A stretch of 64,000 nt of DNA from assembly GCF_040222815.1 (NCBI RefSeq), contig NZ_JAVKCH010000039.1:1-64000 (forward strand). Direction: 5' to 3'. Below, one piece after another: positions 16,656 to 24,425 of this stretch (position 1 is the stretch's first letter; each line of letters opens with the position of its first letter). The notes beneath the pieces were generated by a model. That model did no database searches and was not told the DNA's origin. It was given only the letters and a program-made list of their open reading frames with translations. The stretch comes from Imperialibacter sp040222815. Its GTDB lineage: Bacteria > Bacteroidota > Bacteroidia > Cytophagales > Cyclobacteriaceae. The translations under genes and the position numbers were made by a program.

Positions 16656-18587
16656 TTACTTGTAGCTGCGCTGAGTTAATTTGACATTCTCAAACACAAG
16701 ATCCTCTTTGTGCAAAGTAGCTTTACCCGGGCCATTGTATTCCCAGGCAGCTACGTATGAGTAGTTTTCATCATCTCTCTTGGCTTCTCCTTCTTCAGTT
16801 TGGTATTCTTCTCTGAAGTGTCCGCCACAAGATTCGTTGCGATTCAGTGCGTCGTCTATCATCAGCTCGCCAAGCTCCAGGAAGTCAGCCACTCTGTTGG
16901 CCTTTTCCAGCGACATGTTCAGCTCGTCGCTTGTGCCCACAACTTTCACATCCTTCCAAAACTCATCTCTCAGCTCCTGCACCATTTTCTTAGCCTTCTT
17001 CAAGCCTTCCGCAGTTCTCGACATGCCACAGTAGTCCCACATAATGTGCCCAAGCTCCTTGTGGAACTGATCCACAGGCTTTTTGCCATTGATAGAAAGA
17101 AGTTTTTCAATCTGGCTTTTGACGCCAGTTTCAGCTTCTTTGAATGCTGGGTGATCTGTTGATATTTTGTCAGCAGGGTTTTGTGCCAGGTAGTCGCCCA
17201 GGGTATAGGGAATTACAAAATAACCGTCGGCCAGCCCCTGCATTAGCGCCGATGCGCCAAGCCTGTTGGCCCCGTGGTCAGAGAAGTTGGCTTCTCCAAG
17301 TGCATAGAGCCCGGGTACGTTTGTCTGAAGGTTGTAGTCTACCCAAAGGCCACCCATTGTATAGTGCACCGCCGGGTAAATCATCATTGGCGTTTTGTAA
17401 GGGTTTTCCCCAACAATCTGCTCATACATATCGAAGAGGTTGCCATACTTTGCCCGGATGGTGTCTTCTCCGTCTCTTTTTATAGCGTCTTTAAAATCGA
17501 GGTATACGGCGAGGCCGGTAGATCCCACCCCTTTGCCATCATCACACACATCTTTGGCATTTCTTGAGGCCACGTCACGGGGAACGAGGTTGCCAAATGA
17601 AGGATATTTTCTTTCCAGGTAGTAGTCACGATCTGCTTCAGCGATGTCGGCAGGTTTTACTTCTCCTTTCCTCACTTTCTCAGCCGTTGCTTTGTCTTTT
17701 GGCACCCACACACGACCGTCGTTGCGTAGTGATTCAGACATCAGCGTAAGCTTCGACTGGAAGTCGCCATGAACGGGGATACAGGTGGGGTGAATCTGAG
17801 TGAAGCAGGGGTTGGCAAACAACGCACCTTTTCTGTGCGCTCGCCAGGCAGCGGTTACGTTGGAGCCCATGGCGTTGGTAGAAAGGAAGAAGACGTTGCC
17901 GTAGCCACCTGTACAAAGCAATACTGCGTGGGCACTGTGTGACTCTATTTCGCCTGTAATCAGGTTTCGTGCTACAATACCACGTGCCTTGCCATCTACC
18001 ATTACCAGGTCAAGCATTTCTGTGCGTGGGTACATCTTCACCTTGCCATTCGCTACCTGACGGCTCAAAGCGCTATAGGCACCAAGTAAAAGCTGCTGGC
18101 CTGTCTGGCCTTTGGCATAAAAGGTGCGTGACACCTGAGCGCCACCAAATGAACGGTTGGAAAGGAGCCCACCATAGTCACGAGCGAAAGGAACTCCCTG
18201 AGCTACGCACTGATCTATGATGTTGACACTCACCTCAGCAAGCCTGTGAACATTGCCTTCACGGCTTCTGTAGTCACCGCCTTTAATGGTGTCGTAGAAA
18301 AGCCGGAATACGCTGTCACCATCATTTTGATAGTTTTTGGCGGCATTGATACCACCCTGGGCTGCGATACTGTGAGCCCTCCTTGGGCTGTCCTGAAAGC
18401 AAAAAGACTTCACATTGTAGCCGAGCTCGGCCAATGAGGCTGCAGCTGAGGCACCAGCCAGGCCGGTACCTACCACAATCACGTCATATTTACGCTTGTT
18501 GGCCGGGTTAACCAGCTTCACATTGAATTTATGTTTGGTCCATTTCTCAGCCAGTGGGCCTGCAGGTATTTTGGAATCTAGCTTCAT
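16656..18587 (-). CDS. sdhA: Succinate dehydrogenase/fumarate reductase flavoprotein subunit
   Basis: This 643-residue catalytic subunit oxidises succinate to fumarate with covalently bound FAD. The dinucleotide fold is at YDVIVVGTGLAGASAAASLA. The FAD-attachment histidine lies in SPRRAHSIAAQGGINAAKNY. Active-site residues are in TFYAKGQTGQQLLLGA and in ALGEANFSDHGANRLGASAL (the NRLG segment). The length and the SdhB and SdhC types match the Bacteroidota quinone-linked complex. It is the second gene of the operon, starting 13 bases after sdhC. It works at the cytoplasmic face of the inner membrane in the TCA cycle. Confidence 0.97.
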   Translation of the reverse strand: MKLDSKIPAGPLAEKWTKHKFNVKLVNPANKRKYDVIVVGTGLAGASAAASLAELGYNVKSFCFQDSPRRAHSIAAQGGINAAKNYQNDGDSVFRLFYDTIKGGDYRSREGNVHRLAEVSVNIIDQCVAQGVPFARDYGGLLSNRSFGGAQVSRTFYAKGQTGQQLLLGAYSALSRQVANGKVKMYPRTEMLDLVMVDGKARGIVARNLITGEIESHSAHAVLLCTGGYGNVFFLSTNAMGSNVTAAWRAHRKGALFANPCFTQIHPTCIPVHGDFQSKLTLMSESLRNDGRVWVPKDKATAEKVRKGEVKPADIAEADRDYYLERKYPSFGNLVPRDVASRNAKDVCDDGKGVGSTGLAVYLDFKDAIKRDGEDTIRAKYGNLFDMYEQIVGENPYKTPMMIYPAVHYTMGGLWVDYNLQTNVPGLYALGEANFSDHGANRLGASALMQGLADGYFVIPYTLGDYLAQNPADKISTDHPAFKEAETGVKSQIEKLLSINGKKPVDQFHKELGHIMWDYCGMSRTAEGLKKAKKMVQELRDEFWKDVKVVGTSDELNMSLEKANRVADFLELGELMIDDALNRNESCGGHFREEYQTEEGEAKRDDENYSYVAAWEYNGPGKATLHKEDLVFENVKLTQRSYK

Positions 18588-18600
18588 ATATCGATGATGA

Positions 18601-19287
18601 TTAACCTAAACTCTTGATGTAAATAAGGATTGGAATAAGGGCAAACACGGCCGGAACGATAATGGCATAGCCTTTACCGATAGCCTTGATGGCCGGTGTG
18701 TATTTCACATGATTGAGGCCCAGCGTTTGAAACGCACTGGCAAATCCGTGAGACAGGTGAAAGCCTACAAAGAACATGCTCACCACATACACTGCTGCAT
18801 ACCATATATTGCTGTAAGCCGCTTTCACAACCAGAAACACATTGGGCATTGTTTCGCCGTCATACGTGATCATAGGAATGCTGTCGTTTTTGAATTCCCA
18901 CCAAAATCCTTTCAAATGGATGACCAGAAAAACCAATATCAGTGTACCCAGAATACCCATGTTGCGGGATGTCCATGGACTGTTGGTGCTGGCAGCGGAA
19001 AAACCATATTTCACAGGCCTGGCTGTCTTGTTTATCCTCGAAAGCCAAATGGAGTAAATGACGTGAATGACAATAAAGGCAAAGTTGAATTTGGATACCA
19101 ATTGGATAAAAGGATTATGAGCCATTGTGTGCGCATAGATATTAAACGCCTGCCCTTCGTCGTTAAAAATTAACTGGATATTTCCTGCAAGATGAACAGT
19201 GAGGAACAGAATGAGGAAAAGCCCGGTGAGCGCCATAAGGAGCTTTCGGAAGATGCTGCTTTTTAGTGAATCAGTTAACCAACTCAT
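18601..19287 (-). CDS. sdhC: Succinate dehydrogenase cytochrome b subunit
   Basis: This 228-residue membrane anchor of the complex has five predicted helices and the diheme b-type cytochrome pattern. Helices include KLLMALTGLFLILFLTVHLA, FAFIVIHVIYSIWLSRINK, MGILGTLILVFLVIHLKG, the AAVYVVSMFFVGFHLSHGFA region and a C-terminal helix. Histidines in TVHLAGN, IVIHVIYS, LVIHLKG and FHLSHG are the likely heme ligands. It passes electrons to menaquinone. It is the first gene of the sdhCAB operon and has a near-perfect promoter upstream. Confidence 0.94.
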   Translation of the reverse strand: MSWLTDSLKSSIFRKLLMALTGLFLILFLTVHLAGNIQLIFNDEGQAFNIYAHTMAHNPFIQLVSKFNFAFIVIHVIYSIWLSRINKTARPVKYGFSAASTNSPWTSRNMGILGTLILVFLVIHLKGFWWEFKNDSIPMITYDGETMPNVFLVVKAAYSNIWYAAVYVVSMFFVGFHLSHGFASAFQTLGLNHVKYTPAIKAIGKGYAIIVPAVFALIPILIYIKSLG

Positions 19288-19327
19288 ATGTTTTTTGTAT
19301 TACACAAACGTTTTAAATAGAACCAGC

Positions 19328-19358
19328 CAAAGGTAATTCCCGAGCGGCACTTTACCAA
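19328..19358 (-). promoter_or_regulatory. Bacteroidota-type promoter of the sdhCAB operon
   Basis: On the minus strand TTG (19358-19356), a 20-base spacer and TACCTTTG (19335-19328) match the Bacteroidota consensus TTG-N19-21-TAnnTTTG exactly. The expected transcription start, near 19320, leaves a leader of about 30 bases before the sdhC ATG at 19287. Confidence 0.75.
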
Positions 19359-19487
19359 TCCGCCTGTCCTATTTTGAACGCTTCTAAATTTATCCATTGG
19401 GGGAAGCTCCTGGTTCGTTGTTTATTGATTGATTACCCGGGCTACAACCAGTCGTAAAATGGAATTGTTTTATCTAAAATAGACCTT

Positions 19488-20891
19488 ATGAAAGTCATCG
19501 CTTGCTTTGCAGCTTTCCTGTTGGGTTCTCACAGTTGCCTGTTTGCCAGCCATATCAGGGGTGGCTACATCAGGGTGGTGTCCGGTAACGGATCATTGAC
19601 CTATAAGTTTGAGGTGATTGGATTTGCTGACACAGGCTCCACCGTTGGGTTTGGGGGCCAAGGAATAGATTTTGGAGATGGAACAACTATTAGCCTTGAG
19701 GAAAGCGCTGATAGTCGTGAAACCATCTTTCTTGGTAACGAAACTTCGCTTACCAAATATACCATTAGCCACACCTACCAGGCACCGGGTGCTTACACTG
19801 TCATGTTTAACGAATTTTATCGCAATGCCGGCATCACAAATATGATGAATTCTGTAGAGACGCCGTTCTTTGTCTCCACCCAAGTGATCGTTGATCCTTT
19901 CTTTGGCGCCAATTCCACTCCGGAGTTGGGTGTTTTTCCAGCTGTTTTTTCCAGGGCCGGAAGTCGTTTTTTCAGTTCCGTTAGTAGCAAAGACGAGCAG
20001 GGTGATAGCCTTGTCTATAGTTTGGCTGTGCCTTTGAGAGATTTTGCTGAGGAAGTGTATAGCTACCGATGGCCAAATGATATTTCGTTTTATGCTGGAG
20101 AAAACCGTGGCGAAACACCTGTTTTAAAACTCGACAAGCTTAGTGGTCAGCTGACCTGGGATACCCCTGAACTTGCCGGAGAGTTTGGCATCGCTTACAA
20201 AGTCATTGAATACAGAAAAGTGGACGGTGAAGTCCACAAGCTGAGCGAAACTACGGTCGACTTACAAATTATCAATGTGGAAAGTGACATGCTACCCCCC
20301 AATATCGATTTTGACTATCAAGTTGCATCAAATGGACAGATTGATTTTACGGCTGGTTACGAAGAAATGGCTTCAGATACGCTTGAATGGAGCTTTTACT
20401 CTAGTGGCTCAATAAGCATGGATGGAGTGGACATCAGCGGACATCAGCTTACAGACACCGTTCCCGGGGGGACTAGCTTCAGTGGGGCTGTAACAGTGCC
20501 TCAGTCGGCTACTAAACCCGTCTACTTTGTGCTGGCGGCTCGCAGCTTAAACAGACTCAATCCTTTTAAAACTGTCAAATCGTTTGCTGTTAATCCAACC
20601 GGCGAAGAGTATGTTATAAATGCAGTCGACAGCCCGAAGGATGTGGTCGTTTTACGTACTTATCCCAATCCCGTGGCTGGCACCATGACCATTCAATTTC
20701 CAGAACTGAATCTGAATAAAGTGCAGGAAATAGAGCTTATTAATGCCGCCGGGCAAAGTATTTTAAAAACCGGCATTCCCATTAATGGTAATTTGGCTAC
20801 CTTGAACACTGAAGACCTACCTGGAGGAATTTATTTGCTTCGCACCTATCTGGGCCAGCAAATTTGTTATTCGAGATTTATAAAAGAGTAA
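19488..20891 (+). CDS. Secreted surface protein with T9SS type A sorting domain
   Basis: This 467-residue protein begins with a signal peptide (MKVIACFAAFLLGSHSCLFA) followed by SHIRGGYIRV, the start of an ectodomain shared with the two larger proteins downstream (positions 21084 and 24426). Shared landmarks include the ADTGSTV segment, the FYRNAGITNM segment and SVETPFFV. The C-terminal part (from about residue 390) is a type A T9SS sorting domain: TYPNPVAGTMTIQFPE, a middle strand, and GGIYLLRTYLGQ with a basic end. The protein should cross the outer membrane by T9SS and be anchored or released there. The function of the ectodomain is unknown. It differs from its paralogues by lacking the fibronectin-like middle and the type B end. 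Confidence 0.88.
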   Translation: MKVIACFAAFLLGSHSCLFASHIRGGYIRVVSGNGSLTYKFEVIGFADTGSTVGFGGQGIDFGDGTTISLEESADSRETIFLGNETSLTKYTISHTYQAPGAYTVMFNEFYRNAGITNMMNSVETPFFVSTQVIVDPFFGANSTPELGVFPAVFSRAGSRFFSSVSSKDEQGDSLVYSLAVPLRDFAEEVYSYRWPNDISFYAGENRGETPVLKLDKLSGQLTWDTPELAGEFGIAYKVIEYRKVDGEVHKLSETTVDLQIINVESDMLPPNIDFDYQVASNGQIDFTAGYEEMASDTLEWSFYSSGSISMDGVDISGHQLTDTVPGGTSFSGAVTVPQSATKPVYFVLAARSLNRLNPFKTVKSFAVNPTGEEYVINAVDSPKDVVVLRTYPNPVAGTMTIQFPELNLNKVQEIELINAAGQSILKTGIPINGNLATLNTEDLPGGIYLLRTYLGQQICYSRFIKE

Positions 20892-20919
20892 TACAAAAAA
20901 ATACTTGCAACCGTTTAGA

Positions 20920-21042
20920 TGAAATAGCCATAAGGAATAGCATATACAGCGAAAATGAATAATGCTGTTGTAAAGGCAAATTTCATTTCGAATCTGTAGC
21001 TATTCCATGTGGCCGCTGAAAAACGAATTATACACATGAAAC
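20920..21042. repeat. Dispersed repeat of about 120 bp, copy 1
   Basis: This block is shared, with divergence, with 47293-47431. Both copies begin TGAAATAGCCATAAGGA and both contain GCTATTCCATGTGGCCGCT followed by ATACACATGAAA. Its ends form an imperfect inverted repeat: GCCATAAGGAATAGC at 20927-20941 against GCTATTCCATGTGGC at 20999-21013. It may be a REP/MITE-like element or a structured leader of the downstream gene. Confidence 0.6.
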
Positions 21043-21083
21043 AAGTGTTTACTTGGTTGATAGAAACCCGTCGACAACAACCT

Positions 21084-23921
21084 ATGTTGAAAAAGTTAAT
21101 ACTGACGCTAAGTGCAGGGCTGATCTTTCTTCTGTCGTCCACTTCAAATGTATCTGCCACCCACATCAGGGCCGGTGAGATTATCGCCCGCAGAATCTCT
21201 AATTCCAGCCTCGAGTTCGAATTCTCAATCATTGGATATACAGATACCGGTTCGACGGTGAAATTTGGCGGGGGTGATATTGATTTTGGTGATGGAACGG
21301 TGCTGAATGTTGAATCGGAAGCCGACCCTGTTGTCACCATCAATTTGGGTGACGAAGTGGCGTCAAATGTGTTTACCATTCGCCATACCTATCAGGCACC
21401 TGGTGTTTATACAGTTCGTTTCAGAGAGTTTTATCGTAACGCTGGTGTGGTGAATATGGCCAACAGTGTGGAAACTCCATTTTATACTGAGACGCAGCTG
21501 ATCATCGACCCTTTTTATGGACTCAACAATACGCCTGTATTGCTGGTGCCACCCGTCGACAGGGGTGCAGTTGGTGCCACCTTCATCCACAACCCTGGTG
21601 CCTACGACCCCGATGGAGACAGCCTTTCATACAGGATATCAGTACCCAAAAGAAATTATAACGATACAGTATTTGACTACAGAAGCCCCATCGATCCTAA
21701 GTTTTATACCAAGGTAGACTACGCTACCGCTAATCAAAACCAAGACGGCCCTCCTACCTTTTCGCTCGACCCTGTTTCGGGCAATCTTGTGTGGGATGCG
21801 CCTGGATTGAGAGGCGAATACAACGTAGCCTTTATTGTGGAAGAGTGGCGAAATGTGTTGGGCACCTGGGTAAAATTGGGGTATGTAACCAGGGATATGC
21901 AGATCATTATTGAAGATTCTGAGAATGAACGTCCGGAAGTCATTGTGCCTGAAGATATCTGCGTTGAGGCGGGTACACTAATAGAAGAAGATATTTTTGG
22001 CATCGATCCGGATGGGCTTCCCGTAATACTTGAGGCCTATGGCGGTCCTTTCGAGTTTCTTGGGTCTCCAGCCACCTTTTCTCCGTTTCCACCGGCCTAT
22101 CAGCCGTCGCCAGGAACTCTGAATTTTACATGGCAAACGGTGTGTGGTCATGTGCGTGACAGGCCCTATGAGGTGCAGTTCAAGGTGGTGGATACTCACC
22201 CACCGCCAAACGCAGGCCCAAAGCTTGTGGATTTCAAAACCTGGAACATCACCGTGGTGGCACCGGCCCCTACCGGGTTAACGGCAACAATAAAACCTGA
22301 CAAGGTCATAGCGCTTGAATGGGATGCCTATGAATGTGCCAATGCTGAGTATATACAGATATGGAGGCGGGTCGACAGTTACGATTTTACGCCCATAGAC
22401 TGTGAAGTGGGCATGCCTGACTATGCCGGGTATGAGCTTATTGATGTGGTGGATGACGGCGCCCGCTCGTACACTGACGACAACAAAGGCCAAAAACTGG
22501 ATGTGGCGGCCAACTACTGTTACCGGCTGGTGGCTGTGTTTCCTACCCCGGGCGGTGGGGTCTCTTATGCGTCAGCAGAGGCCTGCGGTATTCTCGAAAT
22601 AAATGCTCCGGTTATTATGAATGTGGATGTGAAGGCCACGTCAGTAGAAGCAGGCGAAATAGAGGTAAGGTGGAGTCCTCCGATTGAAATTGATCAGGCT
22701 AGTTTTCCGCCTCCATATAATTATGAATTGTTCAGAGCCGAAGAGCTACAAGGAGAAAAGAACATCATAAGCCTTGGGGTGATTGCTAACGATACGGTGT
22801 TTTTGGATAATGGGTTGAACACCAGGGATGTAACCTATAATTACAGGGTTCATCTGGTGGATACCCAGGGAGGGTTGATCGATACTTCTGGTGTAGCTTC
22901 TCAGGTGAGGCTGGAACTAAAGCCATTGTTGCAATCTATAGAATTGACCTGGGATGCAGATGTGCCCTGGTCGAACAACACTCAGGACTACCCGATTCAT
23001 TACATTTATCGCAACAGGGTAGATGAGAATGACCCAGGCCAGCTTGTTCAAATTGCCTCTGTGGACGTCAACGAAGAGGGCTTCTATTTTTGGGACGATG
23101 GATCGTTCAACGGAGTGCCGTTAAACGAAAACCTGGAATATTGTTATTATGTAACCACCCAGGGCTCTTATGGTAACGATGCGCTGGCTGAGCCGCTGAT
23201 CAATAGTTCGCAAATTATATGCGGTCAACCCAATGATAAGACGCCGCCTTGTGACCCTGTAAATTTTGTGCTTGACGAAAGCTTTAGCTGTGATGCAGTG
23301 CTTCAAAGCCAGTCTTGCGATTTTAGCGCCTTTAGCAACAAACTGAGCTGGGAAAAGGATTCCTCCGATGGATGCGAGGACGACGTAAGAAGCTTCAATA
23401 TTTATTTTAGCGAAACTGGTGCTGAGGGCTCCTTTAACCTGATTGATAACGTTATTACTACTACCTATCGTCACGTTGACCTGGCTTCGTTTAAGGGTTG
23501 TTATAAAATCTCGGCCGTAGACCGATCTGGCAATGAAAGTGAGCTGAGCGAGGCCGTTTGCAACGACAATTGCCCTTATTTTGAACTGCCAAATGTATTT
23601 ACCCCCAATGGCGACGGCAGGAATGATGTATTCAGGCCTTTCTACGACGACGGAACGATCACAGGTTTCGACAGGGCGAAATGTATTCGGTTTGTTGATG
23701 CCGTGGTATTTACTGTATTCGATAGGGCAGGTAACGCTATCTACAACTTCACTTCTGCGGGCGTGGAGAACAGCATCCTGATTGATTGGGATGGTCGTAC
23801 CAACGAAGGCTCGGAGCTTCCATCGGGTGTTTATTTCTACACTGCTGACGTAACGTTTGACGTGCTGGATCCTAAACAAATGAATAAACAGTATAAGGGA
23901 TGGGTGCAGATCATGAAATAG
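21084..23921 (+). CDS. Large secreted protein with T9SS type B / gliding-associated C-terminal domain
   Basis: This encodes about 945 residues. I chose ATG 21084 because it gives a proper leader (MLKKLILTLSAGLIFLLSST), which ends before SATHIRAGEI. The N-terminal ectodomain matches the proteins at 19488 and 24426. The middle carries several fibronectin-III-like repeats (for example ALEWDAYECANAEYIQIWRR and KLSWEKDSSDGCEDDV-like segments) with many paired cysteines. The C-terminus has the gliding-motility-associated/type B T9SS signature: PYFELPNVFTPNGDGRNDVF, then LPSGVYFYTADVTF and a final KGWVQIMK. This implies export by T9SS and possible attachment with a cell-surface complex. It is about 45-60% alike to the 24426 protein by eye, so the two are recent paralogues. 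Confidence 0.9.
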   Translation: MLKKLILTLSAGLIFLLSSTSNVSATHIRAGEIIARRISNSSLEFEFSIIGYTDTGSTVKFGGGDIDFGDGTVLNVESEADPVVTINLGDEVASNVFTIRHTYQAPGVYTVRFREFYRNAGVVNMANSVETPFYTETQLIIDPFYGLNNTPVLLVPPVDRGAVGATFIHNPGAYDPDGDSLSYRISVPKRNYNDTVFDYRSPIDPKFYTKVDYATANQNQDGPPTFSLDPVSGNLVWDAPGLRGEYNVAFIVEEWRNVLGTWVKLGYVTRDMQIIIEDSENERPEVIVPEDICVEAGTLIEEDIFGIDPDGLPVILEAYGGPFEFLGSPATFSPFPPAYQPSPGTLNFTWQTVCGHVRDRPYEVQFKVVDTHPPPNAGPKLVDFKTWNITVVAPAPTGLTATIKPDKVIALEWDAYECANAEYIQIWRRVDSYDFTPIDCEVGMPDYAGYELIDVVDDGARSYTDDNKGQKLDVAANYCYRLVAVFPTPGGGVSYASAEACGILEINAPVIMNVDVKATSVEAGEIEVRWSPPIEIDQASFPPPYNYELFRAEELQGEKNIISLGVIANDTVFLDNGLNTRDVTYNYRVHLVDTQGGLIDTSGVASQVRLELKPLLQSIELTWDADVPWSNNTQDYPIHYIYRNRVDENDPGQLVQIASVDVNEEGFYFWDDGSFNGVPLNENLEYCYYVTTQGSYGNDALAEPLINSSQIICGQPNDKTPPCDPVNFVLDESFSCDAVLQSQSCDFSAFSNKLSWEKDSSDGCEDDVRSFNIYFSETGAEGSFNLIDNVITTTYRHVDLASFKGCYKISAVDRSGNESELSEAVCNDNCPYFELPNVFTPNGDGRNDVFRPFYDDGTITGFDRAKCIRFVDAVVFTVFDRAGNAIYNFTSAGVENSILIDWDGRTNEGSELPSGVYFYTADVTFDVLDPKQMNKQYKGWVQIMK

Positions 23922-24337
23922 CAGGCATTCCCGACAACCTGATCCTTTTTGACGGCGTGTGCAATCTCTGCAACTCTTCAGTCAATTTCGTGATTGAAAG
24001 AGACAGAAAGGCCATTTTTTCCTTTGCTTCTCTTCAGTCGGAGGCAGGGCAGGTGCTGTTGCGCAGTCAGGGTATAACCGATGCAAAGCTTGAAAGTGTG
24101 ATGCTTTGGCGGAATGGTGTGCTTTACAAGAAGAGCCGGGCGGCACTTGAAATTAGCAGACAATTAAGGGGGCTTTGGCCTGTTTTGTATGTTTTCAGAA
24201 TTGTGCCTGTCTTTCTGAGAAACTTCATTTACGATTTTGTAGCAGCCAACAGATACAAATGGTTTGGTAAGAGAGATCAATGCCGTATGCCGGAGCCAGG
24301 ACTTAAGAAGCGGTTTGTAGAGAGCGTACCTGCTTGA
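23900..24337 (+). CDS. DCC1-like thiol-disulfide oxidoreductase family protein (DUF393)
   Basis: This 145-residue protein has the family signature near its N-terminus: NLILFDGVCNLCNSSVNFVI, with a CxxC pair in the D-G-V-C-N-L-C motif that resembles a thioredoxin-like active site. Downstream landmarks are FSFASLQSEAGQVLL and YKKSRAALEISRQLRGLW. The redox function is inferred from the motif and family. The start at 23900 overlaps the end of the preceding gene by 22 bases, suggesting coupled translation with the T9SS protein. Whether it helps disulfide formation in the cysteine-rich surface proteins on both sides is only a guess. Confidence 0.85.
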   Translation: MGADHEIAGIPDNLILFDGVCNLCNSSVNFVIERDRKAIFSFASLQSEAGQVLLRSQGITDAKLESVMLWRNGVLYKKSRAALEISRQLRGLWPVLYVFRIVPVFLRNFIYDFVAANRYKWFGKRDQCRMPEPGLKKRFVESVPA

Positions 24338-24425
24338 AAATGCACGTTAAAAGGAAGAGATAATTAACGGTAAATCCTCGTTGAGTTGTTATTACATGAG
24401 TTAGTCACTTAAGTAATTCCAGCTA